Positions 1 to 64,000 of a stretch of 64,000 bases of DNA are shown here, piece after piece. The stretch is taken from contig WPIO01000034.1 in NCBI GenBank assembly GCA_009760855.2, positions 922,501-986,500 on the forward strand. Direction: 5' to 3'. How positions within the stretch are numbered: the first letter of the stretch is position 1; each line of letters starts with the position of its first letter. The translations under genes and the position numbers were made by a program. The stretch comes from Cristatella mucedo. Its lineage: Eukaryota; Bryozoa; Phylactolaemata; Cristatellidae. The notes beneath the pieces were generated by a model that saw nothing but the letters and a program-made list of their open reading frames with translations, ran no database searches and was not told where the DNA came from.

Positions 1-115
1 TTCCTGCGTAACACGCACATAATATTGTGGCTTTGTTGAGTTACAGACGGAATAGTTACATATAAGTTACACACGTTCCATTACGTCCGCATTCTGACGT
101 CCAGACAGAGAGAGA

Positions 116-183
<68 letters not shown>

Positions 184-537
184 GGCAAAGATGCTTGCAC
201 GTCAGTGGAGTGGCATTGAAAACCACACGGACGTCAGCTGCCTTATTACATGTGACGGCTACCTACCACGAAGCCTAGCATCGGCAGGGACCAAAACAAC
301 TCGGCTAATGAGCCCTTAACAGACATTTAGCAAAGCCGAATAGTTGTGCGATCTTTAAAATAGTGTCTGGGATTCAGAAGAAAACGATAAACCAACGACA
401 TCGATAGTTCGAAGCAATTAGTTCCTCCCAAATAATAATAAAACAAATGATAAACCAACGACGTCACAAGCTCGAGACTGTTTTATGTAAAGCGCTGGCA
501 TTATGGACATAAACCGAGCAGTTTTCAAGCCTGATAC
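1..537 (-). other. Start of intron 1 of the inverted TPP2 copy
   Basis: Downstream of the donor at 537, the minus-strand sequence still matches intron 1 of the plus copy for roughly the first hundred bases (the stretch reading GLKTARFM in both), then diverges. Apart from the GA microsatellite at 105-179 I see no exon or element here. Confidence 0.5.
105..179. repeat. (GA)n microsatellite
   Basis: About 75 bases of almost pure GA, with one GATA interruption near 128-130. Simple sequence. Confidence 0.95.
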
Positions 538-699
538 CTGCAAGCCTGGTGCACCAGGATCGATTCCTGTATCGAGAATAGCTATCTTAACTCCTCTACC
601 ATCGAAGTCCGGGTACTTGGCCAAGAAGTCCCAAGCTCCCGTTTCCTTCTTTGGCAGAATGCCGTGCACTGGGTAGCTGAAGTCGCCTGGAGCAGCCAT
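538..699 (-). CDS. TPP2: Exon 1 of a second, inverted TPP2 copy (gene continues off the left edge)
   Basis: On the minus strand the ATG at 699 opens 54 codons ending at a CAG|GTATCAG donor (last exon base 538). This is exactly the length and splice position of the plus-strand exon 1 at 10005. The peptide starts MAAPGDFSYPVHGILPKKET and contains the S8 catalytic-Asp motif ILDTGID. It differs from the plus copy at six residues, and in the conserved core it carries the family residues: DGRGV and DPGAPG, where the plus copy has DGRQV and DPGAQG. About eleven further differences are synonymous. Homology continues into the leader and into the first part of the intron, so this is a DNA-level inverted duplication and not a retrocopy. 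The upstream GTG codon (700-702) is in frame, but ATG at 699 has good context (G at -3 and +4). Only 537 bases lie beyond it and no second exon is visible there. It is either the start of a functional paralogue or a partial duplicate; the pattern of change favours the former. Confidence 0.85.
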
Positions 700-730
700 C
701 ACCTCGATGCTCGCCTCTCAACTGGGTGAG

Positions 731-745
731 CTACCTCTTAACCAT
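731..745 (-). promoter_or_regulatory. Short upstream ORF in the leader of the inverted TPP2 copy
   Basis: ATG-GTT-AAG-AGG-TAG on the minus strand encodes MVKR and ends 31 nt before the start codon at 699. The plus-strand copy has the matching MVKG uORF at the same distance from its start. It could reduce translation of the main ORF. That role is inferred, and whether the transcript includes this region is not known. Confidence 0.4.
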
Positions 746-1179
746 AGATATACCTATTGAGACCCATTCCATCCTCAAATCCTGTTCCGGCAAAAACGCA
801 GCATCATTCTGAGGGCGAGTACTCGGAAGATTACTTATGTCACAATAGTATTATGAGTTTAGTTTAATATTTATGTGCATAATTTTATCATGAATTTTAT
901 GGCAAAAGTCGTAATGATTATTGGCCAAGACTCGCTGGTAGCTCATCGAGATAAGACACAATTTCGTTGGCTGCGACCGTGGACCTAGGAACAGGGAGCG
1001 GCCCGAGTCGCTGCCCTGCTGCAGGGGGAGGCAACTGCACCCCTGCTACCGCCCTCTGGATACATTGGCCTGCAGTACCAAGTGTCCACGGCTGTTGATT
1101 CTGTTCAGCTGCTGCTTGTCGCCAGGTTGGCCAGCCTACCACAAGCACTACCGACCTATTACGACTACTAAAATAAGCT

Positions 1180-1650
1180 CCTGCACCAGGCTAAGCATCG
1201 TACCACCTGCTTTTCGGAATCCAATCGCGTACCTATATCATTTACCTATCCTATCCTTTACCTCGTACTAGCTTCAAATCCTTTGGAAACAATAGTTTTG
1301 ATTGGAACCCTCTCGAAGCCTTGAACTCACTTCCGACTGCCGTCGCCACTGCCCCTGACTTGGCCAAATTTAAAAAGAAGCTAGAAACGCATTTACTTAT
1401 CGCAGCATTTAATAGGTCTGCATGATTCGTTCGGTGTGTGCTTATGCATGCTGACACCGTTCAAGCTGAACCTAACCATATATGCACGCTATCCCTGTGA
1501 ATGTCACTTCTAGCCATGGTATGCTTGTTATTTATTGAGTATGCTACCAATGAGCATTCGATCCGGCTTCATTCGCAGGAAACGTAAAGTGCTTAGAAAA
1601 AGATCAAGTTCCCTAAGGGTACTATGAAAAGGTACTGTATCTAGTAAGCA
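1180..1650 (+). mobile_element. L2/CR1-like LINE, 3' end
   Basis: This is the 3' end of the window's commonest LINE: the reverse-transcriptase C-terminal coding tail (a decayed form of FGDRAFSSYVPKAWNSLP), then the GCATG-rich 3' UTR and the closing CTTAGAAAAAGATCAAGTTC segment. It matches the better copy at 34450-35295. It is riddled with stops. Confidence 0.65.
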
Positions 1651-2131
1651 TATAAAACAGTAATGACGACTCGGATTTTGCTTCATTCATGCTTGAGGGA
1701 ATTCAGGCTAGTCCAAGCAGGCAAAGCAGTGAAGAGCCTGAGTGAGTGAAGCTAGAGCTGAAGGTCGAAGTTAAAAGTTGAAGCCGAATTGACACATTTG
1801 TTGCACTCGTATAGCAACCGGAAATTCTTAATCGCTATCACGACAGCTGGCTAGCACTGAAGTGGGCGATAAAAAATCGCCCACTTCAGTGCTCGAACCC
1901 CACGACCTGCATTGTGAGGATCCAGCTATATATAGGCTAAGGGTTAAGAAACCTCAAGTAGTCGAAGCCGATTTCGAGACGAATTATTGCTGGGCAGAGA
2001 CCATTCTGTCCACATAGTGGGAAGGCAGGCAGGCAGGCCTGCAGTGCTACGATTGTCTCTGAGCCCCTTGCGGAAACAGACGTGAGGCTGCAAGGGAGAG
2101 CAGTCGCAGAGGCGATTTACTTTTTGGCAGA

Positions 2132-2170
2132 TTAGCTAATTAATTAGTTTTTAATTACTTAATTAGCTAA
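2132..2170. repeat. AT-rich inverted repeat
   Basis: TTAGCTAATTAA at 2132-2143 is the exact reverse complement of TTAATTAGCTAA at 2159-2170, with a 15-base AT loop. It could form a hairpin. Function unknown. Confidence 0.6.
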
Positions 2171-5027
2171 TTAGCTCTCGCAAAATGAAAGTAGGACGGT
2201 AGTGAGCAAGGTTGCCAGCAGTTTCCCATGGGCCAGTAAACTGATGATTTTACTGCATTATTGGCCAAGCGAGTAGGGTGACCTGCAGCAACGACCTACG
2301 CTGCTGTAGTCGCTGCTTTAGCAGCAGGAATGCTCCCAGAGCTGGCAGGGCCTGGCACTGTCAGTGGAGCCAAAATGTCCACCAGAGGGCAGCCGAGTCA
2401 GCAGGCAAGAGGAGTCAGCATGGGCTTCAGCTGGACCCTCCAGCGAGTCGGCTGCTCGCAAGCACTAGTGCTGCCGTCTATCGGCAACCACTGACGTCGC
2501 AAAGTCGGGCGCTTGGCCACAAGATTCAAGACAGGACGACAAACACGTTTGTACATCGGCATTCGTAAATGCGTTTGTATGCATGCGAGTTGACTTTTCC
2601 CGCTCGTAGTTAGGAGCTGGAAGAAGGAGCGAAACGGGTAGAAAGTGGGCCCTATTTATAGAACAGTTAGAGATTTCCGAGGAGCCACTACGAGCCACTG
2701 CCAACGGCCACGGCTATTCATGATCACAGCTATTCAAGTAAGTGGCTTATGTAGGTACTGCCTGACGTAGGCAGTAGTGCATCAAGGGCACGGATTGTGT
2801 TTCAACTGCAACTTCGCCATGCAGGTAATCAAGGTCCGTATGCTTGTGACGAGTGTTTGTAGGGGGGGGGGGAGTTTGTGAATAAGGCCTAACTAGATAG
2901 ACTGAGACATTGGCCGCTAGCGAGTAAAGTTCAGTAAAATACCCTATTTGTCTTTGGAACCTCGGTCCAGCTAACTGGTTGCCTTAGAAAGAATATTGTT
3001 TAGTTTCGCGATTATCTTTCGCAGGACGTTGCACATATTTTTTTAAATTGCTACAACTGACTATGTCTTGTACTAAACGCAGAGGACTAATGTGCACCTA
3101 ACAGAATAAAATAGCTGATATTTTAGGTCTGAAAAAGTTAAAGAAAATATTTCAAACATGCTACAAACAAAATCAACACTGGGGTGCAAGGAACTACTTA
3201 TAATTTTCAGGCATTTAAGATGCCGTGCTGCCGTAAGGAAGAATGACAAAGAAGGGGACGTAAGTCGGCTGACCTCTCGGCTTAAGGTCAGCTGAATAAA
3301 CAGCCTCATTTACACGGCGGTAGAAGAGCCATTACGGCTACCACCACTGCTTGAGAAGTCATTCACTGATCATACGTTCAAAGGTGTAACGACTTGTAAT
3401 GCAGCAACTGGTAAATACAACGCATGACCCGAAGACAAGACAATGAGGTACTATGCAAGCAGGCACTTGTGCACGAACCTTTGTCGGATAATTGGTTGAG
3501 AGGCGCCATGTGATGCAAAATTGCTACTACATTCATGAAGTAGCAGTCAGGCCGAAACACATGAGGCATCATCTAGAGCAATAATCGGTCTATGGCTTTC
3601 CTAGGTCAAGAAGTCAAGTGAAAAATTGTTCACGAGACCCGGTCAATTGGATCATCCGAAGGTACATACATGCTTAGCTTTGTTGAGGTTGCATGGGAAA
3701 TCTTGATCGGCAGGCTCAGCTAACACACACTCTCTCACATCGAGCGGTCACCTTCGACCACTGCGAAAATCCCTGCAGCATTACAACAATCAACTTTTCA
3801 GTTTGTCCCTGCATGCTGCGGCAGGATATTATATGCTCCTACAAAAAAACTTCCATGACACCACCGTTGTGCTCTTAATGAATGACTGCCTAGCACATAT
3901 ATTTGCTTTTTAAGCAAGGTTTGTTGGATTTACAGAAATGGCGATCGAACACGGATTATCAGTTTTCGAAACCAAGCTCCTTCAATAGCTGTCAAAGCAT
4001 GACCACTTTACGAACTGCATGACACGGTGCTATTTAATCCCCATCAGATGCTCGTTAAAAAGGCGACAATAAACTGCTCCTTAAATGACCTGATAAGGCT
4101 GTCCTTCCCAATTCCTAGGGTGTAGCATCTCGTGCCACCACCGATGCCCAGTCGGGAAAATATTGGCCCTTCATCTGTGCTTCGGCAGTCTAATGCAAGT
4201 ATTGCTTTCCAATCCCTTGTCAGTAGCATAGAACTTGCTTTGCAGCAGTACAACGCGATGAGCACGACTGATTTGTGCAGCTTCAGTCAAGTGGCAACAA
4301 TGTGACACAATAAACTACCACTGGCACTGTAGCGTTGCACCTGTTGTGAGCTGTCAGCATGCTTATTGCCACCATTCATTCTAATTTTTGTGATTTCAAT
4401 GCCAACATCGTCAGTCTTTAATAAACCCATGACATGTTTTTGGAATATCTTCATGATAACAACCAATCTTTCTGAGGCTGACAGCTTTGGAGGATCAATT
4501 TCTGATTATCCAAATCTAGTTAGCCTCACCGAGATCATTATCAGAAAAAAGGCTTGCGAGATCATGTGTTGGCACCAAATTCTTACCGGTTACTGTACCA
4601 TAGCCACCAAGTCGTCAAAATACATAATCCAAATGTAACTTGGGCTACTGCACCGGTAGTGGCTGCTGAAAGCCTCAAGTTAAAAGGAAGCCCGTGGAAC
4701 AGCTGCCAGTCAACTTTTCTATTCCAAGTTCGCAGGGCTTGCTAGATACCACAGAGGCACTTTTTGAGGCACGTTATTAGATTATTATATTTATCAGTAG
4801 TATATCATTATTGTTTAATGGTCCATTATTTCACCTTCTGCAAGCAACACCTGCTCCAAGAGGTCTAGCTCTCGCCTCGCTTGGCGTGGAACCACGTGGA
4901 ACCACGAGCATGCTGGCCGCCTGCAAAACTAGTAGGTGAGGCAACGGTAAAAGAAAATGTAGGCATGCACAGCTCTATAGCAGCCATAGGGCCGAGCAAC
5001 GACCTTTTGAGTCTCACTACCCTAGAG

Positions 5028-5214
5028 CCGTGGTTCTCAAGCTTGCTAATGCCGTGACCCTTTAATACAGTTCATCTTGTTGTGGCGACCCGCAATCGTA
5101 GGATTATTGTGCCCCGAAGATGGAAATGCGTGTTTTCTAATGGTCCGAGGCGACTCCTGTAAAAGAATCGTTCGACCCCTAAAGGAGTCACGACTCACAA
5201 GTTGAGAACTGCTG
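5028..5214. mobile_element. SPIN-like hAT MITE with 8-bp target-site duplication
   Basis: A 187-bp non-autonomous DNA transposon. The terminal inverted repeats read CCGTGGTTCTCAAG at the left and CAGCAGTTCTCAAC when the right end is complemented. It is flanked by CCCTAGAG (5020-5027) and CCCTAGAA (5215-5222), a near-perfect 8-bp duplication with the CTAG core often seen for hAT elements. The body (ATGCCGTGACCCTTTAATAC, then GTTCGACCCC near the right end) strongly resembles the SPIN/hAT-Charlie-type MITE family known from many tetrapods and some invertebrates. It encodes no protein. Confidence 0.85.
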
Positions 5215-6045
5215 CCCTAGAAAATCAGGAAGGCGATGGTCAGCGTACGAAGTAGCAGAACAAAACGGAGGCATTGCACGAAAGGTGCGAGTGTAAAGGG
5301 CACGACAGTGGAACGTCAATTTTCGAAAATCTGCAGGCTAAGCAGTAAAACCAAAGCGTGGAGTAAACTAGGCATTGGTCAGCACCCGAGGGCAGACGAG
5401 TCGAGGCAGTGGCGCCATCAGCGTTAGCAGCAGCAGCACAGACGCAATGGCAGCAGCAGAAGAGTACGACGCAGCAGGCTTCGAAGTGTTGGCTGTGTGA
5501 CCTAATGGTGCGCCGGTATCCTAATTAAGCACTGCGGCCTCGGCCAATGTCCCCAGCTATTACGAGGTCCCACTGAACCTTATCGAATGCTACTGAGTTC
5601 GTAAATGTAATCACGCTAGCAAATAGCTAAAGGCGTGTGCACTCGAGTTTAGACTTTTGAATCTATTTCGTAACAATACCGCTACCATCACCCACCCATG
5701 AGTCAGTAAATGATAGGCCGCCACGGCTTTCACATAGCAGTACCAATGGAACTTCTAACAGACTTCTCGCAGTAAAATAAGAATGCATTTAAAAGAAAAA
5801 TGACATAACAATATAGAACTAGGAAATAGGTGATATATTTGAAATTTATGAATTAAATCTCCTGCGCATACACAAGAATAATATTGCTAATACTACTTCT
5901 ACAACACATAGAGCAGGAAAGCAAATAAAAACATATGCACCTACTTCAATGGATAGGTCATGCATGTGTTAGACACATTGTGGTAGTTTTTGTTAGGCTT
6001 GTTGCTTGAAGTAAGCAGTTCAGACGAGTGAACTTATTGTATACT

Positions 6046-6073
6046 GTATACCATATACATGTATATGGTATAC
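6046..6073. repeat. Perfect 28-bp palindrome
   Basis: GTATACCATATACA at 6046-6059 is followed immediately by its exact reverse complement TGTATATGGTATAC, with no loop. It is AT-rich and could extrude a cruciform. I see no target duplication around it. Confidence 0.9.
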
Positions 6074-6697
6074 GGCTCTTTTTTTGCCGCATCACGGCCG
6101 GACGCTTCCATCTGACTATTTTAAGCCTCAGTCCCACCACTGGCCATTTTCTTGTGGCACACCATCGTCATTCAAAAACCGTCATCGCTTGGAGCGCTGA
6201 CACCTCCTGCCACATGGCGGCAGCCTGGAAAATCTTTGTGACCCAGCACACCATTGGTGATGGATGCTGCTGTTTGCGGTCACTTCTATTGGACCTCTCA
6301 GTCCAACCAGCCTCTATGCGGTCGGCGAGCAAAAATCTTCCGGCCGGCATGATGAATGTTCTGACTAGGGCCTCTCATAATTTGAAGTAATCGTCTTGCC
6401 CTGCCTTCGAAAGAATCAAGTCAAACGTGCCTTGCATCGAAAGATGCAAATACAAGTGCCCCTTTCTAAGTTCGTAGCTACTTTAATCGATCTCAGTCTC
6501 AAAGTTCACAAGTCAGCCAAAGAAGTTACCGAACCAATCGAATCTTTGGACCAATTCACAAGACATATCGCAGGCGATCGTCGGCTGCATCCCGAGAAAT
6601 AGCCTTGGTTCGGTCGACGAACAGCACAAACTTCAGCCGATAAACAAAACAAACAGTTATTCTAGAACTCAAAGAGCAGAAGGAATCATGACTTCCC

Positions 6698-6799
<102 letters not shown>

Positions 6800-7404
6800 C
6801 ACATTTCTCGACCACAGCTGTGCAGCGGCCGACCCCGACGCTGAATCCAGCATCTGCTCACCGGCGGGCTTGCAGGGGAACAGCACCGACCAGCATATTA
6901 CCACGCTCTATAGCTCTCGAGCCAGCCCTGTACTTCAAGGGCACCACTTCTAAATGCTCTACTGCCAAGCGGAAATTTCGTCTACAGAGCTTTTAGAAAA
7001 CGGAATTTCTGGTGGTTTTCTAAACACTGCCAAACTCGCAGTAATATTATTGACACTGAGTCCTGTCCGCGTCGGAGTCGCGGCTGAGTTACCGCAGGCC
7101 TCGACCTTAGACATGCCAGCGTTACCGGCTGTGTTGACCACAGGTCCATGGTAGGCAAAGCCTGGGATCAGGACGGTTGCTAGCGCTTATCATGATAGGT
7201 CTTTAGTAAAGCGTGAATATGTTGTTGGTTGTTACTGAAGTACCGTTTCTTCGGTGACTCTCGCCTATTCCTCTACTTTGAATGTTATCTGCAAGGAGCA
7301 ATCGGATGATGGTGCGTCATCATTATTGAAAACCGTGCTTTGAGAGCCAATTCATGGCCCGCCGAGGAACTTAATTTCGTGCGGAGTACGTAATCCCGCA
7401 AGTT

Positions 7405-7900
7405 CTCTTAATAATAATGATAATATAATAACAATTTTAAAAATAATAATGCACTTGATAAAGCGCCCTCAGAGAACTCAATCTCTTTCTAGGTGCTTTA
7501 CGTTTGCTTCAAAGGGAAATGCAATTGAATGGTAAGTAAAGTCTTGCTTGACACACAAACAAAATGAGTAACGTGGTTAGGGGTGACATGCACAGGGTCA
7601 GCACGCAAATGTGGTTAGTGGCAGCATGCACAGTGTCAACACGCATAAGCACATGAAGCACGAATCACAGGGACCCACTAAATTCTGTCCTAAATAGGTC
7701 TTTTTACATTCTTTTAAATGTGGTCAGGTCAGCGGATGTTCTGACGCTGGTCGGGAGGTAGTTCCAGGCTTTGGGAGCGTACGAATTAAGGGCATGGTCT
7801 CCAAAGGATTTGAGGCTTGTACGGGTATTTGTAGACTGTCGGATTCCGAAAAGCGGGTGGTACGATGCTTGGATTGACTCGCCTGTCTTGTGTTGGAGGT
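7405..7900 (-). mobile_element. L2/CR1-like LINE, 3' end, inverted
   Basis: Begins with the complement of the element's ATT-type tail, then the conserved AAAGCGCCCTCAGAGAACTC box, the 3' UTR and the start of the C-terminal coding tail. Collinear with the minus-strand copies at 24475 and 40566. Confidence 0.8.
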
Positions 7901-8434
7901 TTAACTAGTATATGAATCTTCCTCGTGTGAGAAAGCCCTAAGTTTGGAGCTACGTTCTCGAGTAGCCTTCGTTCCGCTTAAGGTTTAAATCGTCGACATC
8001 AAGCACAGGCATCGGCGGCCGTGCATAGCTTGGCAGTAAAGTGAACAGTTCGCGAGACTGGCTGACATGACATATTTATTCTAGTTTTCCATCAGATACG
8101 GAGTGTTCCCGGGAGCGTGGAGCCGGACCCAGCCGTCTGTCCACAGCTTTTCATTAGAATCAAAAGCTACAAAGTTCAAGATCGCCACTTAATAACCGCC
8201 GGTGTGCTGCAGATTGCTTTTATCTTGCAGTGAGATAAGCAAAATGTGGATCTGTTGATCTTGATGTTCGTTCGCGGGCCTCAAACGTCTCTCCCGGCGT
8301 TTCTTTTGCTCATTTTGCTGTTGCCGAAGAAGCTCCACATTTCTCCTCTCGACAATCTCAGTGTTAGATGGATTCCATTAGATCAGATACCGCCTTCGGC
8401 GCCCGAAATTTTTTTTATTCTTTAAAAAAAAGAA

Positions 8435-8602
8435 AAAAATACTAGCTAATCTAACAGCGTCTTTTTTATAGCGACAGAAGACCCTTTACGGCTGTCACCA
8501 CCACTTGCAGCGGCAATAAAGAATCGCCCACCACAGGATTTGAACCCACGACCTCGTAGACAAGGTCATGAAAATCAACCGCCTTACCTAGTGAGCCATT
8601 CT
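8435..8602 (-). mobile_element. tRNA-derived SINE, inverted
   Basis: Read on the minus strand: a tRNA-like head (A-box-like TGGCTCACTAGG, B-box-like GGGTTCAAATCC), then the conserved GATTCTTTATTGCCGCTGCA body and an AT-rich 3' end. It is one of seven recognisable copies in the window. Confidence 0.8.
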
Positions 8603-9958
8603 TAGAATGTAAGGCCGCTTAGCCGTACACAGTTGCTTAGACTAACTTCCCTTTGGCCGTGCACAGTTGCTTAGACATTGAATTGTTAATAAGAGGGATG
8701 GAAAGCGCCATGTAGCGAATTACCGTGAATTGCTCGAATTAAATTAGTTATTGACTGAAGAGGTTTTGCTACAAGGTTTTGCGACCGCCCGTGCGCTCAA
8801 TTCAAGCCTTGACTAGAACAGTGTCCACGCCCATAAAACGGAGCCAGGAACAAGGCAAAGGTCGGAGGGTAATCCTTTTCCATACTCGATATTTCACTTA
8901 ACGAAAAGGAGCGTATCCTTATGTTTGCATTAAATTGAGAATTTCCCGACATGCGGGGACAATAATTGCTTATCTGTGCCCAATACGTGCATTTCAGAGC
9001 GAAAATTGAAAACTTTGGTACAGCATTACGATGGACGCTTGGCGCACTGCGGCCATGCGAAGTGTTTCAAGCAGTCCGTTTGTTACTTGGAGTCGTAATG
9101 TCGGCGTTCTTCCCCACATTATCACGTGCTCTAACTTTCTACGCAAAAAACAAAGACGTACCACACAGTTGTTAAGAATGCCGCATTAGTTTTGGGACCG
9201 TCGCTGAAAAGATGTAGTTCTGCTCACATATTTACGAAAACATGTTCTCCTGACATTGTCATTTCGACCAAACTCATTTTTATCTATTTCTGGAATCCTT
9301 GGGATTTCCTACTAAGACAAGAGGCCTCTGATTAGCCCGTAGCCTTCTGTGACAGTCAAATCGTTTCGTGACCGTGCTATGCTAAGGAACAGAAGTTGCT
9401 TGATTAGGTATAGGCTACCCCCATCGAGCTCAGGCTACCGTCTGCGTTTATTGAGGACGCATCAGTGATTCCATTGCAGCGTTGCCAGGGGCCTGCTTTA
9501 CCGGTATTATTCCAACGTCGCGCGTAAGTACTCGCTCCAAGACGAGCCCAATGTTTGTTTGCGGCATTAAATAGGCATTATTGCATAAGCCGCCATGGTC
9601 CATTGGCAGAAATAATGTGTTGCGTTTCATTTGTTATGTGCCTGCGCACAGATGAAAACCGTACCTCAAAATTGTAAGTCTAACGTAGAAGCCTTCTCGG
9701 TTCTTAGGTTCCGGCATTTTTCTGCCTTAGTCTACCGTCGCCAGGCAACTTTAGCCCCACCAGTGGCTCACTGTCAGTTAGTGTCAAGTTTTCTGGAATC
9801 TTTGGGTTCTCGTTTCTAATTCTGGTGGAGTCAAAGTTTTTCACCAGTATTTTAAAGGCTTTGCGGGAGCGGAGATATACTACTTCCGGAATCTGTTGCA
9901 CTTTTCCGCTGCAGCAAGTGTCCGGAACCCGCTGGATTGGCTCTGCATAGGTGTATCT

Positions 9959-9973
9959 ATGGTTAAGGGTTAG
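9959..9973 (+). promoter_or_regulatory. Short upstream ORF in the TPP2 leader
   Basis: ATG-GTT-AAG-GGT-TAG encodes MVKG and stops 31 nt before the main ATG. It lies in a leader stretch conserved with the inverted copy, where the equivalent uORF encodes MVKR with the same spacing. It may reduce main-ORF translation; this is inference. Confidence 0.4.
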
Positions 9974-10004
9974 CTCATCCGGTCGAGAGGCTAGAATCGA
10001 AGTA

Positions 10005-63716
<53,712 letters not shown>

Positions 63717-63976
63717 GTAAGATTATAGCACTAAGTGAGCACTAAAGCAGTGACACGGCATGTTCATTTTTGGCTTGTCACGGCAAGTCACATTGTGCTG
63801 TCACGCCCGTCCATATTCTGCCTGCACCCAGCAAAATTTGGGCTGTTCGATTCTGCCCCACGACCGGTCTGTTTTTTTCTGCCAATCCCATCGCTCATTG
63901 GCTCATCGCTCATTTCTTTGGTATGGGAGTAAATATCGAGTTGAGTTCCCGGGACTTTTCACTATTGGCATCCCAG

Positions 63977-64000
63977 GTTTCATCGAGACCAAACCGCGTG
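63977..64000 (+). CDS. TPP2: Possible TPP2 exon 24 (first 24 bases only)
   Basis: After TCCCAG the sequence can continue the split Trp codon in the right phase (W-FHRDQTA). This is compatible with the MDKQKST region of human TPP2, but it is too short to be sure. The 260 bases before it show nothing. Confidence 0.3.

Noticed and set aside
9951-10004. A TPP2 start 18 codons upstream
   Set aside because: The upstream codon is GTG, not ATG, and the inverted copy and family alignment both begin at the later ATG. The first codon at 700-702 of the minus copy is also GTG.

Overview
This is a piece of an animal (metazoan) nuclear genome. It has no operons; one large protein gene is split into at least 23 exons by GT-AG introns of about 0.1 to 9 kb, and the rest is decayed transposable elements and microsatellites. 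The encoded protein is an animal-type tripeptidyl-peptidase II (TPP2). The elements (L2/CR1-like LINEs with ATT-repeat tails, a tRNA-derived SINE, a small LTR retroelement, a restriction-endonuclease-type LINE remnant and a SPIN-like hAT MITE) suggest an invertebrate. I cannot place it to phylum from the sequence.

Layout. 1-745: on the minus strand, an inverted copy of the first TPP2 exon, its 5' leader and the start of its intron, running off the left edge. 746-9958: a 9 kb spacer between the two divergent 5' ends, holding LINE, SINE and MITE insertions, a (CT)n tract and a perfect 28-bp palindrome. 9959-63716: the plus-strand TPP2 gene. Its 23 exons join in one unbroken frame for 1,119 codons. 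About 130 residues at the C-terminus lie beyond the right edge, and a possible exon 24 starts at 63977. Introns 2, 3, 5, 9, 11, 14 and 16 hold most of the transposon debris.

Main result. The plus-strand gene looks intact as a gene (splice sites, phases, frame, and many residues shared with human TPP2) but not as a protease. In register with human TPP2, Asp43 and Ser448 are kept, while the catalytic His is Gln263 and the oxyanion-hole Asn is Asp361, inside a rewritten VLDY in place of AGNN. The two glutamates that hold the substrate N-terminus (Glu304, Glu330) are kept. The inverted minus-strand exon 1 is closer to the family consensus (DGRGV, DPGAPG) than the plus-strand one (DGRQV, DPGAQG). 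The simplest reading is a head-to-head pair: one presumably active TPP2 running leftwards and one catalytically dead TPP2-like paralogue running rightwards. Both leaders carry the same 5-codon upstream ORF, ending 31 nt before the start codon. Most of the left-hand gene lies outside the window, so its activity is inferred from one exon only.
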